From Euonymus europaeus (Eukaryota; Streptophyta; Magnoliopsida; Celastrales; Celastraceae), in contig OY756958.1 in assembly GCA_963580455.1 (NCBI GenBank), positions 17,434,501 through 17,498,500 on the forward strand: a stretch of 64,000 nucleotides of DNA, written 5' to 3'. The translations under genes were made by a program, and so were the position numbers. Under the pieces are notes generated by a model. That model did no database searches. It was not told the origin of the DNA and was given only the letters and a program-made list of their open reading frames with translations. Shown piece after piece: positions 1 to 12,050 of this stretch (positions are counted from its first letter, which is position 1; each line of letters opens with the position of its first letter).

Positions 1-38
1 ATTTGACTCAACTTAAATTTTTGGGTTGGGGTTTCACA
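1..38 (-). mobile_element. 5' tip of a minus-strand LTR, cut by the window edge
   Basis: The reverse complement starts TGTGAAACCCCAACCC, the same terminal sequence as the LTR starts at 2004, 39266, 43204, 48628 and 52494. The sequence immediately to the right (from 39) is the 3' part of another minus-strand LTR, so this LTR probably inserted into that one. The rest lies outside the window. Confidence 0.6.
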
Positions 39-2004
39 TAAATTCAATCCATCACACTAGCAACCTAGCTAGGCCTCAGTCACATGCAATCCTGACCCTA
101 GGGCCTCAGGCCATCCACTAGCAGCATGCACAAACTGATAGTAATAATCACAACACAACATCAAAGTTCATAATATCATATAACCAAAAATCAATACTCC
201 GCATACATCATGCATACACCCTCTGGTGCCAATCAGTTATAATAATATTATGAACAAACATCAATACATCGTAAACAAAATACGTGCTAGAGTACATCTC
301 TAACACCCACATCCTACCCAGGGCCATCCATGTCACATCCCGCCCTCACTGATCCGCTCCACCAGTACCTGTACCAGTATCTCCTGTGGGAAGGAACAAA
401 AAGTAGAGAGCGAGCAAGAAGCTTAGTAGGGTTAAGAGTATAAAGATTATAAAGGCCGAATCTGAACAATAGGTTATGCAACAATATGAAATCTACCACA
501 TGCACGTATACTCAACAATCACATAAAACAACAATCCAGGCAATCCCCTCAATGAGCAAACCTCATCGATACCATGGCTCGTTCCATGTAATATCGAACG
601 TGAGCAAGCTCACAACATCAACTCATCAATATCATGGTCGCTATCCATGTAATATTGAATAGGAGCAAGCTCCCCAACATCAAACGCTCTTGGATTACCC
701 GGTTGCATGATCCCATCACGCTCGCACCATTCCAGACAAGGTCCCTCATTAACCGTACCTCTAGTGCGTTATCCTACATGGAGATCACATGACTTGGTGG
801 TAACTCTCATCACCTCATCATCTCTCCAAGTAGCTTTCAAGAATCCTAAGGATCTCCGAGTCCATACTCGGACTCCAATGCAACTCTAATGCATTTATGC
901 CATGACATGCCGAAAAGATATATATATGAACATCCTACATATATATACATAACTACCATGATGCATGAACGGAAATCACATCGTGCCCATAGGTGATGGA
1001 ACACACACAATCGGGTCATGCAACATCAAGAATTAACAATATTCCACAAGCAAAGTTTGTTTCCCCTTAGAAGCAATTAAGGCGGAAACACAATTAAAAT
1101 GACCAATGAGGAATCGAAAGCCTCTTTAAAATATTGAGAACGAACGATAGAAAGAATGGTTGGAAATCCCCTACCTCGTGTTGAGCAATTCACCAAAAAT
1201 CTCACAATTAGGATTTTAAACCCCTTTTCACCAAACCTAACAATTTACACAATGTCGTACTCATTTAATCATCCAAACATCTCAATATATCATATCAATA
1301 ATGAATTAAACAAACAATCAAGAGAAACTTACTTTCTCTCTCTAGAATTTCTTCTAAAATCCTCCAAAAATTCCACTTAGCTCAACTCAACATCAAACCA
1401 CAAAATCAACCTACATATATGTTCCAAATCAATCTATAAACAACATATCTAAATCATTTAACTCAACTCTTCAAGAATCTAGCAAATCTAGAAAAACCTA
1501 GAATTTCCAAAAACTAAGGAAAACTTACCAAATCAAGCTTGAATCTTCCTTGCTTAGCTTCAATGATCACCAATCTACAATCTTCAAGCCAAAATCTAAC
1601 CAAAATCTCCTTCTCTCTCTCTTTCTCTCTCTAGTCGGGTTTTCCCCAAAGGTGATATGCATAAATGTCTAAATTCTGGGCTTAATATTAGATTTCCCGA
1701 TAGTCGTCCGGACGCCATAAATGTCCGTCCGGACGGATTACTGTTCCCGTAACCCACTGCCCTTAGTCTAGGCATATCCTTCCGGACGGATTATTGTTCA
1801 TAGAACTATGTTTTCCTTAAATTTTATTTTTCGGCTCGGTCTTAGCTTTGATTTGATATATTATGGGCCCAAAACGGACATGTATACCAAAAGTTATGGC
1901 CCATTTACCAAACCTAGCTCAACAACTATTTTTCCATGATTCCGTACCTCACGGATCATCCGTAAATTGACTCAAAACTAAATTTTTGGGTCGGGATTTC
2001 ACAG
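39..2004 (-). mobile_element. Solo or partial LTR of a Ty3/gypsy element, minus strand (family C)
   Basis: Read on the minus strand it starts TGTGAAATCCCGACCC at 2004 and matches the solo LTR at 46481-48628 along its length, with the same CT-rich leader, the TATATATA stretch near 920-945, and the ggagcttgctc and catgcatcat segments. It lacks about 150 bp of the family's 3' end at 39, where another LTR of the same strand begins. It carries two GTCCGGAC palindromes at about 1706 and 1726, and a partial one near 1790. No internal coding region is attached, so it is a remnant. Short open frames inside it look like chance. Confidence 0.75.
1697..1800 (-). promoter_or_regulatory. GTCCGGAC palindrome block inside the LTR
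   Basis: Two copies of GTCCGGAC and a partial third lie within about 100 bp, one followed by ATTACTGTTC. The block sits roughly 200-310 bp from the LTR 5' end, the same place as the equivalent block in the LTRs at 48628 and 39266. A regulatory or RNA-structural role is inference. Confidence 0.4.
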
Positions 2005-4469
2005 AATGAACTTGTTATGGTTTTGTCCTATTTGGAATGAAAGTTGATATTTTGGCAACAAAACATTCTAATCAGCCTATACTCATAAATTTAAACGTAA
2101 AATAACAATAAAGGAGTAAAATGATCAACTCTCATGCTTAAGAATTAGTCCACTCTCGCAATGAAAGTGCTTTTAACGGTTTTGTCAAATTTAGAACGAA
2201 AATTGATCTTTTGACAACAAAATAGTTTAAGGATCCTATACTATTAAATTTTGACAAAAAATAACAATAAAAAGTGTAAAAGGATCGACTTTGAGGAATT
2301 GGAATTGCTCAACTCTCTCAATAAAAGTGCTCACAAAGTTTTCTCCAATTTGGAACAAAAGTTGGTCTTTTGGCCACTACACAATATACAGAGCATATAC
2401 AAGTAAATTTTGACATAAAATAACAACAAAAGGTATACAACGAGCAAATTGATTGGTTTGAAATTGCTCAACTCTCCCAATGAAAGAGCTCGTAAAGTTT
2501 TGTCTAATTTGGCAATAAAGTTGGTCATTTTGCCACGATATAATCTACGAAGCCTATAATTATAAATTTGGACATAAAATATCAATAAAATGTGTACATC
2601 CATCAACTTAAATGGTTTGGATTTTCTCTACTCTCTCAATAAGGGAGCTTATAGGAGTTTTGTCCGATTTGGAACGAAATTCGGTCTTTTAGCCACGACA
2701 CAATCCTTGGATCGTATGCTAGTAAATTTTGACATAAAATAACAATAAAAAGTTTACAATGATCAACTTTGATGGTTTGAACTTGCTCAACTCTCTTTAT
2801 AGATGAAATATTAAGGTATTGTCCAACTTGGAATGAAAGTTGGTGTTTTGGCAATGAAACAAACTACATAGTTTATACTCCTATATTGAGACATAAAATA
2901 ACAATAAAAAGTGTACACCGACGAAATTTGACGGTTTGGAATTTCTCAACTTTCTTCATAGATTAATTTTTAACAGTTTTGTCCAATTTGGAATGAAAGT
3001 TGGTCTTTTAGCAACGAAACAGTCTATGCAACCTAAACTTTTACAATTAGACATAAAATAACAATAAAAATTGAACACTAGTAAACTTTGATGCTTTGAA
3101 AATGCTCAACTCTCTTTATTGATGATCTTTTAAACCTTTTGCCCAATTTGGAACGAAAGTTGTTCCTTTAGCATAATTTAACAATGAAATAATTTACGAA
3201 GCATATACTAGTAAATTTAGACATAAAATAATAAAAAGTGTACTCCGATCAACTTTGACAATTCAAAATTACTTAACTATCTTATTTAAAGAACTTTCTA
3301 CTATTATGTCCAATTTGGAATGAAGCATGTACTCGTAATTTTAGACCTAAAATAACAAAAAAAAAAAGTGCACTAATAAATTTTGATGCCTCAAAATTGG
3401 TCAACTCTCTTAGTGAATGAGCTTTTAAGGGTTTTGCCTAATTTGGAATGAAAGTTGGTCTGTAGACAATAAAAACAATCTACAAATGCTATACTATCAA
3501 ATTTTGACATAAAATAACTATAAAAAGTGTAAAATGATCACTTTTGATCGAAAATTTGTCTTTTGACAACAAAATAATTTGTTGATCCTATACTAGTAAA
3601 TTTTAACATAAAATAACAGTAAAATGTGAAAACGATCAACTTTTATGTTTTGAAATTGCTCAATTCTTTCAATAAAGGAGCTTTTAAAGTCTTTGTGAAA
3701 TTTGGAACGAAAGTGAGTCTTTTGATAATGACACAATCTACGGAACCTATAATAGTGATATTGGACAAAAAATAACAATGAAAATTGTACAACAATAAAT
3801 ATTGATGATTCAATACTCTTTGTGGAGGATCTTTTAAATCTTCTACCTAATTTGTAACGGAAGATGGTCTTTTGGAAACAAAATAATCCACCGAGCATAT
3901 ACTAGTAAACTTCAACACAAAATAACAATAAAAAAGTGTACAACGATAAACTTTGATGATTTAGAATTACTGAATTCTCTTCATGAAGGAACTTTTAAAG
4001 GTTTTGTTTAATTTGAAATGAAATTTGATATTTTGGCAATGAAAAAAATCTACGGAGCCTATAGTGGCACATTTAGACATAAAATAACAATAAAAATTAT
4101 ACACCGATCAACTTTGATTCATCGACAATGCCCAACTTTATCGATGGAGGATCTTTTAAAGGTTTTGCCCAATTTGGAACAAAAGATGTTCCTTTAGCAT
4201 CATTTGACAACGAAATAATCTGTGCGGCATATACTAGTAAATTTAAACATAAAATAACAATGAAAATTGTACTCCGATCAACTTTGGTGGTTCAAAATTG
4301 CTTAACTCCCTTCATGGATGAACTTTGAAGAGTTTTGTCTAATTTGGGATGAAAGTTCGTCTCTTGGTAACGAAACATTCCAAGGATTCAATACTCATAA
4401 ATTTAGATATAGAATAACAATAAATAGTGTAAAAAAATCATCTTTGATTCTTTGGAATAACTGAACTCT
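2005..4469. repeat. Satellite array, ~160-bp monomer, block 1
   Basis: Consecutive diverged copies of an AT-rich unit. Recurrent landmarks are TTGCTCAACTCTCTC, TTTTAAAGGTTTTGTCCAAT, AAAGTTGGTCTTTTGGCAAC, GCCTATACTAGTAAATTT and ACATAAAATAACAATAAAAA. Successive GTTGGTCTTTT-type landmarks near 2361, 2519, 2680 and 2838 give a period of 158-161 bp. Monomers diverge markedly, as in an old array. Some carry a variant with CTTTAGCATCATTTGAC in place of the usual TCTTTTGGCAAC (near 3160 and 4185). Open frames on the minus strand here only repeat the monomer and are not genes. Confidence 0.9.
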
Positions 4470-6234
4470 AGGCGCACCGTGAAAAAAATAAAAGACTTAT
4501 GGAACCAGTAGGTGCTCATTTCTTGTGGAACCCGATTTTTGAGAGAGATAAAAGTAGAGAGACAAGGGGACATTTGTGAGATATTTTGAAAGATTAAGAC
4601 TTGGATTGAAGATTCAAACAAGATTCCAAGGAGATTTCCAAGATTTAAGGTAAGTTTTTGTAGATATTGTATAATCTTTAAAAGATTGGACAAATTTCTT
4701 AGATATGTTGATTCTAGGGTTATATATGGTTTTGTTACTAGGTTTAACTATTGGTTTAGGTTCAGGTTCGAATTTGGTGGAGATAGGACGATTTGGGGGA
4801 ATCCTAGTGAGAGAAAGTAAGTTTCTCCTGATTGTTTATTGACTATCTTGTTGTTATGGTGAATTGGTATGATAGAATGAGTTCGGTTTTTTTTTGAAAT
4901 AAATAGGTTGGGAGAAAGGGTCAAAACCCCCAGTTTGGGAACTTTAGATTGTAAGTCGTGCTTGGAATGAGGTAGGCGATTCTTGACCAATTCTTATTCG
5001 ATATCATTTTTCTTGTCCGAAAGAGTGGTTCATTTCCCCATTGTTCTCATAAATTTATGGTCTTGCCTTACTACTTCTACAAAAGAACGAACTTTGGTTG
5101 AATTCATTACTTTTTTAAATTGTAGAATGCATTACCCAATTTACATGTTCAATCATTCATTGAGCGTGGCTCGATCTTGATCACGCATCATGTGATAGTT
5201 ATATATATATATATATATGTAGGATGGATATATATGTAAACACTAGTATGGCATGGTACATGGTTGCATTAGAGATGAATGGGATGCTCGAGTATGGACT
5301 TGAGATATCATATGATTACTTGAACATCACTTGGAAGGATGGTTGCGCTTCGAAGCATGTATGCGGATGAGATGACTTCCATGTTAGGCAACATACTTAG
5401 AAATGGTGTGGGTGTGACGGGGATCACGCGAACGGGTAAATACTTTGTGGGTGTATTATTGATAGTGAGCTTGCTCAAGTTCATTGATGATTTGTTGGAC
5501 CATGGTGATCAATCCATGGTTTTTTGGACCACAGTATTGATGACTGGATTTGCCCTGAAAGGGATATACTTGGATTTCATTGTTGTGTTATGTGAGATGA
5601 GAATGTATGTTGTCATATTGTTGCATTGACTATTTCTTTGATTCTGCCTATTGATATTTACTGCTCGCTATTCCCTATTGAGCTTCTTGCTCACCCTTTT
5701 TCCTTTGCTTTCCTCTCTACAGGTGAGACTAGTATGAGTACCAATGATGCGGGTTAGTAGAAATGATATGGCATGGATGGCGCCTAGAGTGTTAGATTGC
5801 GTTGCGAGTTTTAGACTGTAATTCTACCACGCTTTCTTATATTTGATGTACTTATGTTATATTGACTATTTGGCACCGATTAGTGTGGATGATGTACGGT
5901 TGGAAGGGAATCCATGTGACTGGATCTTCTAAACCGGGATGTGGACTTGAGTTTAGATCTCATGTTGGATATGGATTGTTTGTGATATTATTGATGTCGA
6001 ATAGTTTGTGCGTGCTGATAGATGGCCTGAGGTGCTGCAAGATTATTGATGTGATGTCTGCGTTTGATTCAGGTTGGCATTCTCCGATATATGGGAAGAT
6101 GTTGCCATAATTTTTATTGATAGACTTGACTTAGTTGAGTGAACTAGGGTTGAATCCTGAGGATAAGAATCACATTAGTGACCTAGAAAGATGCGATATG
6201 AACCATCTAACGTCTCCCAGATCGGAGCGTTAGA
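4470..6234 (+). mobile_element. 5'-truncated LTR remnant within the satellite (family G, copy 1)
   Basis: Shares with the LTRs at 43204 and 18949 the GAGAGA leader, the catgcatcat plus TATATATA segment near 5187-5218, the gtgtgggtgtgacgg segment near 5408, the segment TACTGCTC to CTCTCTACAGGTGAGAC at 5660-5730, and the terminal GCGTTA[C/G]A. It begins directly after the satellite half-motif GAACTCT and ends directly before GTGCTTTTAAAGG, so no 5' LTR end and no target duplication survive. The same two junctions recur at 10252-12050. It has no coding capacity. Confidence 0.75.
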
Positions 6235-6555
6235 GTGCTTTTAAAGGTTTCGTCCAATTTGGAATGAAAGTTAGTTTTCCGCAACGAAACAATCTCATGA
6301 GCCTATACTAGTAAATTTCGACACAAAATAACAATAAAAAGTGTAACAATATCAAGTTGGATGGTTCAGAATTGTTCAACCACTTCATGGACGAACTTTT
6401 AAAGGTTTTGTCGAATTTAGAACAAAAGTTGGTCTTTTGACAACCAAATCATCTACAGAGGCTATACTCGTAAATTTAGAAATAAGATAGCATTAAAAAC
6501 TGTACACCGATCAACTTTGATACTTCGGAATTGCTTAACTCTCTCAATGACGGAG
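6235..6555. repeat. Satellite array, block 2 (inside duplication copy 1)
   Basis: About two monomers of the ~160-bp satellite between the LTR end and the start of the second 981-bp copy. Confidence 0.85.
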
Positions 6556-7215
6556 TTTCATTGTTGTGTTATGTGAGACGAGAATGTATGTTGTCATATT
6601 GTTGCATTGACTATTTCTTTGATTCTGCCTATTGATATTTACTGCTCGCTATTCCCTACTGAGCTTCTTGCTCACCCTTTTTCCTTTGCTTTCCTCTCTA
6701 CAGGTGAGACTAGTACGAGTACCAATGATGCGGGTTAGTAGAAATGATATGGCATGGATGGCGCCTAGAGTGTTAGATTGCGTTGCGAGTTTTAGACTGT
6801 AATTCTAGCACGCTTTCTTATATTTGATGTACTTATGTTATATTGACTATTTGGCACCGGTTAGTGTGGATGATGTACGGTTAGAAGGGAATCCATGTGA
6901 CTGGATCTTCTAAACCGGGATGTGGACTTGAGTTTAGATCTCATGTTGGATATGGATTGTTTGTGATATTATTGATGTGGAATAGTTTGTGCGTGCTGAT
7001 AGATGGCCTGAGGTGCTGCAAGATTATTGATGTGATGTCTGCGTTTGATTCAGGTTGGCATTCCTCGATATATGGGAAGATGTTGCCATAATTTTTATTG
7101 ATAGACTTGACTTAGTTGAGTGAACTAGGGTTGAATCCTGAGGATAAGAATCACATTAGTGACCTAGAAAGATGCGATATGAACCATCTAACGTCTCCCA
7201 GATCGGAGCGTTGGA
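6556..7215 (+). mobile_element. Duplicated 3' part of the family G LTR
   Basis: Second copy of the LTR 3' section made by the 981-bp tandem duplication. It carries the same CTCTCTACAGGTGAGAC and the same terminal segment as the first copy, and is not an independent insertion. Confidence 0.85.
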
Positions 7216-10200
7216 GTGCTTTTAAAGGTTTCGTCCAATTTGGAATGAAAGTTAGTTTTCCGCAACGAAACAATCTCATGAGCCTATACTAGTAAATTTC
7301 GACACAAAATAACAATAAAAAGTGTAACAATATCAAGTTGGATGGTTCAGAATTGTTCAACCACTTCATGGACGAACTTTTAAAGGTTTTGTCGAATTTA
7401 GAACAAAAGTTGGTCTTTTGACAACCAAATCATCTACAGAGGCTATACTCGTAAATTTAGAAATAAGATAGCATTAAAAACTGTACACCGATCAACTTTG
7501 ATACTTCCGAATTGCTTAACTCTCTCAATGATGGAGTTTTTTAAAGGTTTTGTACAATTTTGAAAGAAAGTTGGTCTTTTGGTAACAAAACAAATTATGA
7601 TGTCTAAACTAGTAAATTTACACAAAATAAAAAATATATATATACAACAGTCAAGTTTGACATTTTGGAATTGCTCAACTCTCTTCATAGAGGAAATTTT
7701 AAAGGTCTTGTCCAATTTGGAACGAAAGTTGGTCTTTTGACAGCAAAATAGTATGTGGAGCCTATATTTATGAATTTAAATGAACAATAAAAAGTGTACA
7801 TCGATCAACTTTGATGCTTCAAAATTTCTTTACTCTCTCAAAGAAGGAGCTTTTAAGTATTTAGTCTAATTTGGAATGAAAGTAAGTCTTTTGGCAACAA
7901 AATAATTTATAGAGCTTATACTAGTAAATTTTTATATAAAATAACAATTAAAAGTGTAGAACGATCAACTTCGATGCTTTCGAATTGCTCAACTCTATCA
8001 ATAAAGGAGCTTTTAAAGATTTTGTACAATTCGGAATGAAAGTTGGTGTTTTGGCAACGACATAATCTACAGAGCATGTATTAGTGAATTTTCAAATAAA
8101 ATTATAATAAAAAGTGAACAACAATCAACTTAAATTTTTTGGAAATGCCCAACCCCTCTCTATGTAAGATCTTTTAAATGTTTTGCCCAATTTAGAAAGA
8201 AATATGTTCCTTTAGCATCATTTCACAATGAAACAATCTACTGAGACTATACTAGTAAAGTTGGACGTAAAATTAGAACAAAAAATGTACTTCGATCAAT
8301 TTTGATGGTCAAAATTGCTCAACTCTCTCCAAGGAGAAACATAAGATTTTTGATGAATTTGGAACAAAATTCAATATTTTGGAAACGCACAATGCACAGA
8401 GCCTATACTACTATATTTCAACATAAAAGAACAATAAAAAGTATAAAATGATCAATTTTGATGATGCGAAATTGCTCAACTCTCTTCATGAAGGAACTTT
8501 AAAGGTATTGTTCAATTTGGAATAAACGTTGGTCTTTTGGCATCGGAACAATCTATAGAGTATATACTCATGAATTTAAACATAAAATAACAATAACATT
8601 GTACACCGATCAACTTTTATTATTTGAAATTGTCCAACTCTCTCAATGAATGAGCTTTTAAAGGTTTTGTCAAATTTAGAATGAAAATTGATATTTTGGC
8701 AACAAAACAATCTACGAAGCCTATACTACTAAATTTAGACATAAAATAACAATAAAAAAAGTAAAACGATCAAACTTGATGCTTCAAAATTTCTCAACTC
8801 TCTCAGTGAAGGAGCTTGTAAAGGTTTTGTCCAATTTGGAATGAAAATTGGTCTTTTGGAAACAAAACAATCTACGAAGCCCATACTACTAAATTTTGAC
8901 ATAAAATAATAATAAAAAGTGTGAAACGATAAATTTTTGATGTTTTGGAATTGCTCAACTTTTTCAATGAAAGAGCTTTCAAAGGTTTTGTCCAATTGGA
9001 TCGAAAAATGCTCTTTTGGAATCAAAACTATTTACAGATCTTACACGAGTAAATTTTGATGTAAAATAAAAATAAAATGTGAAAAATAATCAACTTTGAT
9101 ACTTTAGAATTGCTCAATTCTCTCAATGGAGGAGTTCTAAATGTTTTCTCCAATTTGGAAAGAAAGCGTGTCTTTTGGTAATAGCACAATCTACGGAGCC
9201 TATAATAGTGATATTCATCATAAAATACCAATGAAAAATGTACAACAATCAAATTTTATGGTTCATAAATGGTCAACTCTCTCTATGGAGGATCTTTTAA
9301 ATTTTTTGCAGACTTTGGAATGCAAGATGTTCTTTTAGATTCGTTTGACAACGAAACCATCAACTTGGATTATACTAGTAAATTTAGACGTAAAATAACA
9401 ACAAAAGTGTATTTCGATCAATTTTGATGGTTCAAAATTGCTCATCTCTATCCAAGGAAGATCATTTATTTGTTTTGTTTTATTTAGAAGAAAAGCAGGT
9501 CGTTTGGAAAAAAAGTTTCACAGAGCCTATACTAATAAATTGCAACATAAAATAACAATAAAAACTGTACAATAATCAACTTTGATAGTCCGAAATTGCT
9601 CAACTCTATTCATGGATAAACTTTTAAAGGTTTCACTTAGTTTGTAATGAAAGTTGGTATTTTGGAAACAAAACAATCGATGAAGCTTATACTAGAAAAT
9701 TTAAACACAAAATAAGAATAAAAAGTATACAATGATCAACTTTCACGATTTGGAATTGTTGAACTCTCTTCATAAAGTAACTTTTAATTTTTTTTTAATT
9801 TGGAATGAAAGTGGTATTTTTGCAGTGAAACAATCTGCAGAGCCTATACTCGTATATGTAGACATAAAATAACAATAAAAATTATACATCGATCAACTTT
9901 GATGCTTCGAAAATGTTCAACTCTGTCGATGGAGGATATTTTAAAGGTTTTCCCAATTTGGAACGAAAGATGTCCCTTTAGCATCATTTGACAACAAAAC
10001 AATTTATGGGGCCTATACTAGTAAATTTAGACATAAAATAATAGTAACGAGTGTACTCCAATCAACTTTGATAGTTTGAAATTGCTCAACTCTCTCTATA
10101 TGAAGAACTTTTAAAGGTTTTGTTCAATTTGGAATAAAAGTCGGTCTTTTGGCAACAATAATCTATGGAGCCTATACTTATAAATTTAGATATAAAATAA

Positions 10201-10251
10201 AAAAAATAGTGTACACCGATCCATTTGGATTCTTCGGAATTACTCAACTCT
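7216..10251. repeat. Satellite array, block 3
   Basis: About 19 diverged monomers of the ~160-bp unit. CTTTAGCATCATTT-type variants occur near 8205, 9328 (mutated) and 9985. A local (TA)n expansion is at about 7632-7645. The first monomers after the LTR match those after 12050 in private variants (ACACAAAATAACAAT, GAAATAAGATA), which marks a larger duplication unit. Confidence 0.9.
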
Positions 10252-12050
10252 AGGCACACCGCGAACAAAATAAAATACTTATTCAAACTAATAGGAACTC
10301 GATTTTACAGAGAGATAGAAAGAAGAAAAAAAAGGGAGATATAGGGAAATTATTGAGATATTTTCAAAGATTAAGGTTTGGATTGAAGATTTAAACCAGA
10401 TTCCAATGAGATTTTCAAGATTTAATGTAAGTTTATAGTTTTGGTAAAACCTAGGGTTTTTGTAGATCTTGTCTAATCCTTTAAGAGATGGAAGAAATGG
10501 CTTAGATATGTTGATTCTAGGGTTATATATTGTTGTTTTACTAGGTTTAACTATTGGCTTAGGTTCAAGTTTGAATGTGGTGGAGATAGGAGGATTTGGG
10601 GGGAATCCTGAAGAGATAAAGTAAGTTTCTTTTGATTGTTGATTTACTATCTTGTTGTTATGGTGAATTGGTGTTATTGGTATGATAGAATGCGTTCGGT
10701 TTGTTGAAATCGATAGGTTGGGAGAAAGGATCAAAACCCTAATTTGGGAAGTTGAGATTGCAAGTCGTGTTTGGAGTGAAGTAGGGGATTCTTGACCTAT
10801 TCTTATTCGATATTGTTTTTCTTGTTCTTAAGAGTGGTTCGTTTCTCATTGGTATCCTAAATTTATGTTGTTGCCATATTGCTTGTATGGAAGAACGAAC
10901 TTTGGTTGAATTCATTACTTCTCTAAATTGTAGAGTGCACTACCCTGTTGACATGTTCAATCATTCATTGAGCATGGTTTGATCTTGATCATGCATCATG
11001 TGGTAGTTATATATATAGGCATATATATGTAAACATTGGCATGTCATGGGACGTGGTTGCATTAGAGATGCATGGAAAGCTCAAGTATGGACTCGGGATA
11101 CCATAGGATTACTTGAACATCACTTGGAAGGATGGTTGCTCGTCGAAGCATGGACGCAGATGATTTCACTTTCAAGTGAGGCAACACACTTAGAAGTGGT
11201 GTGGGCGTGACAGGGCTCACGCGATTGGGTAAACACTTCTTTCATGTATTATGGATGGTGAGCTTACCCACGTTCATTAATGGTTTGTTGGACCATGGTA
11301 CTGATGAGTGGATTTTCCCCGGAAGGGATACTTGGATTTCCTTGTTTTGTTATGTGACACGAGCATGTATATTGGTATATTGTTGCATTGGCTATTTCTT
11401 GGATTCAGCCTATTGATATTTATTGATCCCTTTTACTCTACTAAACTTCTTACGCACCCTTTTCCTTTGCTTTCCTCTCTACAATTGAGACTGGTACAAG
11501 TACGGGTGATGTGGTTAGTAGAGATGTTGTGACATGGACGACGCATAGAGGGTTAGGTTGGATTGTGAGTTTAGGACTGTAATTCTTGCATGGTTGCTTA
11601 TATTTGTTATACTTATATTATATTGACTATTTGGCAGCGGTTAGTCTGGATGATACACCATTAGAAAAAAAAATCAACGTGGCTGGATCTTCCGAACCGG
11701 GATGTGGACCTAAAGCCCGGATATCATGTTGGATATGGATTGTTTGTGATATTATTTATGTGGAATAGTTTATGCATGTTTATAGATGGTCTGAGGCCTT
11801 GGTAGGATGTGAATTGCATGCTTATAGATGGCATGAGGCCCTGCTAGATTATTGATATGATGTGTTTGATCTACAACATTTTATTAGGGCGGGCATGCCA
11901 CAAAATATGGGGAGATGTTGCCGAATTTTTGATTGATGGGTTTTACTTAGTTGAGTGAACTAGGGTTAAATCCTAAGGATGAAAATCACATTAGTGAGCT
12001 AGAAAGGTGTAGTAAGAACCACGTAACGTCTCCCGGATAGAGTTGTTACA
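10252..12050 (+). mobile_element. 5'-truncated LTR remnant within the satellite (family G, copy 2)
   Basis: Diverged copy of the LTR at 4470-6234 with the same left junction (CAACTCT then AGGC) and the same right junction (TTACA then GTGCTTTTAAAGG). Since both junctions agree, the copies come from one insertion later duplicated with its satellite surroundings. The CAGGTGAG motif is mutated to CAATTGAG at about 11482-11489. Confidence 0.75.

Larger units (their letters stand above)
5575..7536 (+). repeat. Perfectly spaced 981-bp tandem duplication (LTR 3' part plus satellite)
   Basis: 5575-6555 is repeated at 6556-7536 with only a handful of substitutions. Fixed landmarks lie exactly 981 bp apart: TTTCATTGTTGTG at 5575 and 6556, TCCATGTGAC at 5911 and 6892, CAGATCGGAGC at 6218 and 7199. 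The unit holds the 3' ~660 bp of the LTR and ~320 bp of satellite. It is recent relative to the flanking satellite divergence. Confidence 0.93.

Noticed and set aside
707..1380. Plus-strand frames at 707-889 and 1156-1380
   Set aside because: They lie antisense within a minus-strand LTR and contain only LTR sequence.
2331..3898. Several minus-strand open frames of 70-100 codons in the satellite
   Set aside because: They are translations of the repeated ~160-bp unit with recurring phrases, and no frame is kept from monomer to monomer.
5339..7091. Plus-strand open frames of 64-96 codons, two of them near-duplicates
   Set aside because: They lie in the 3' part of LTR remnants; the duplicate is explained by the 981-bp tandem duplication.
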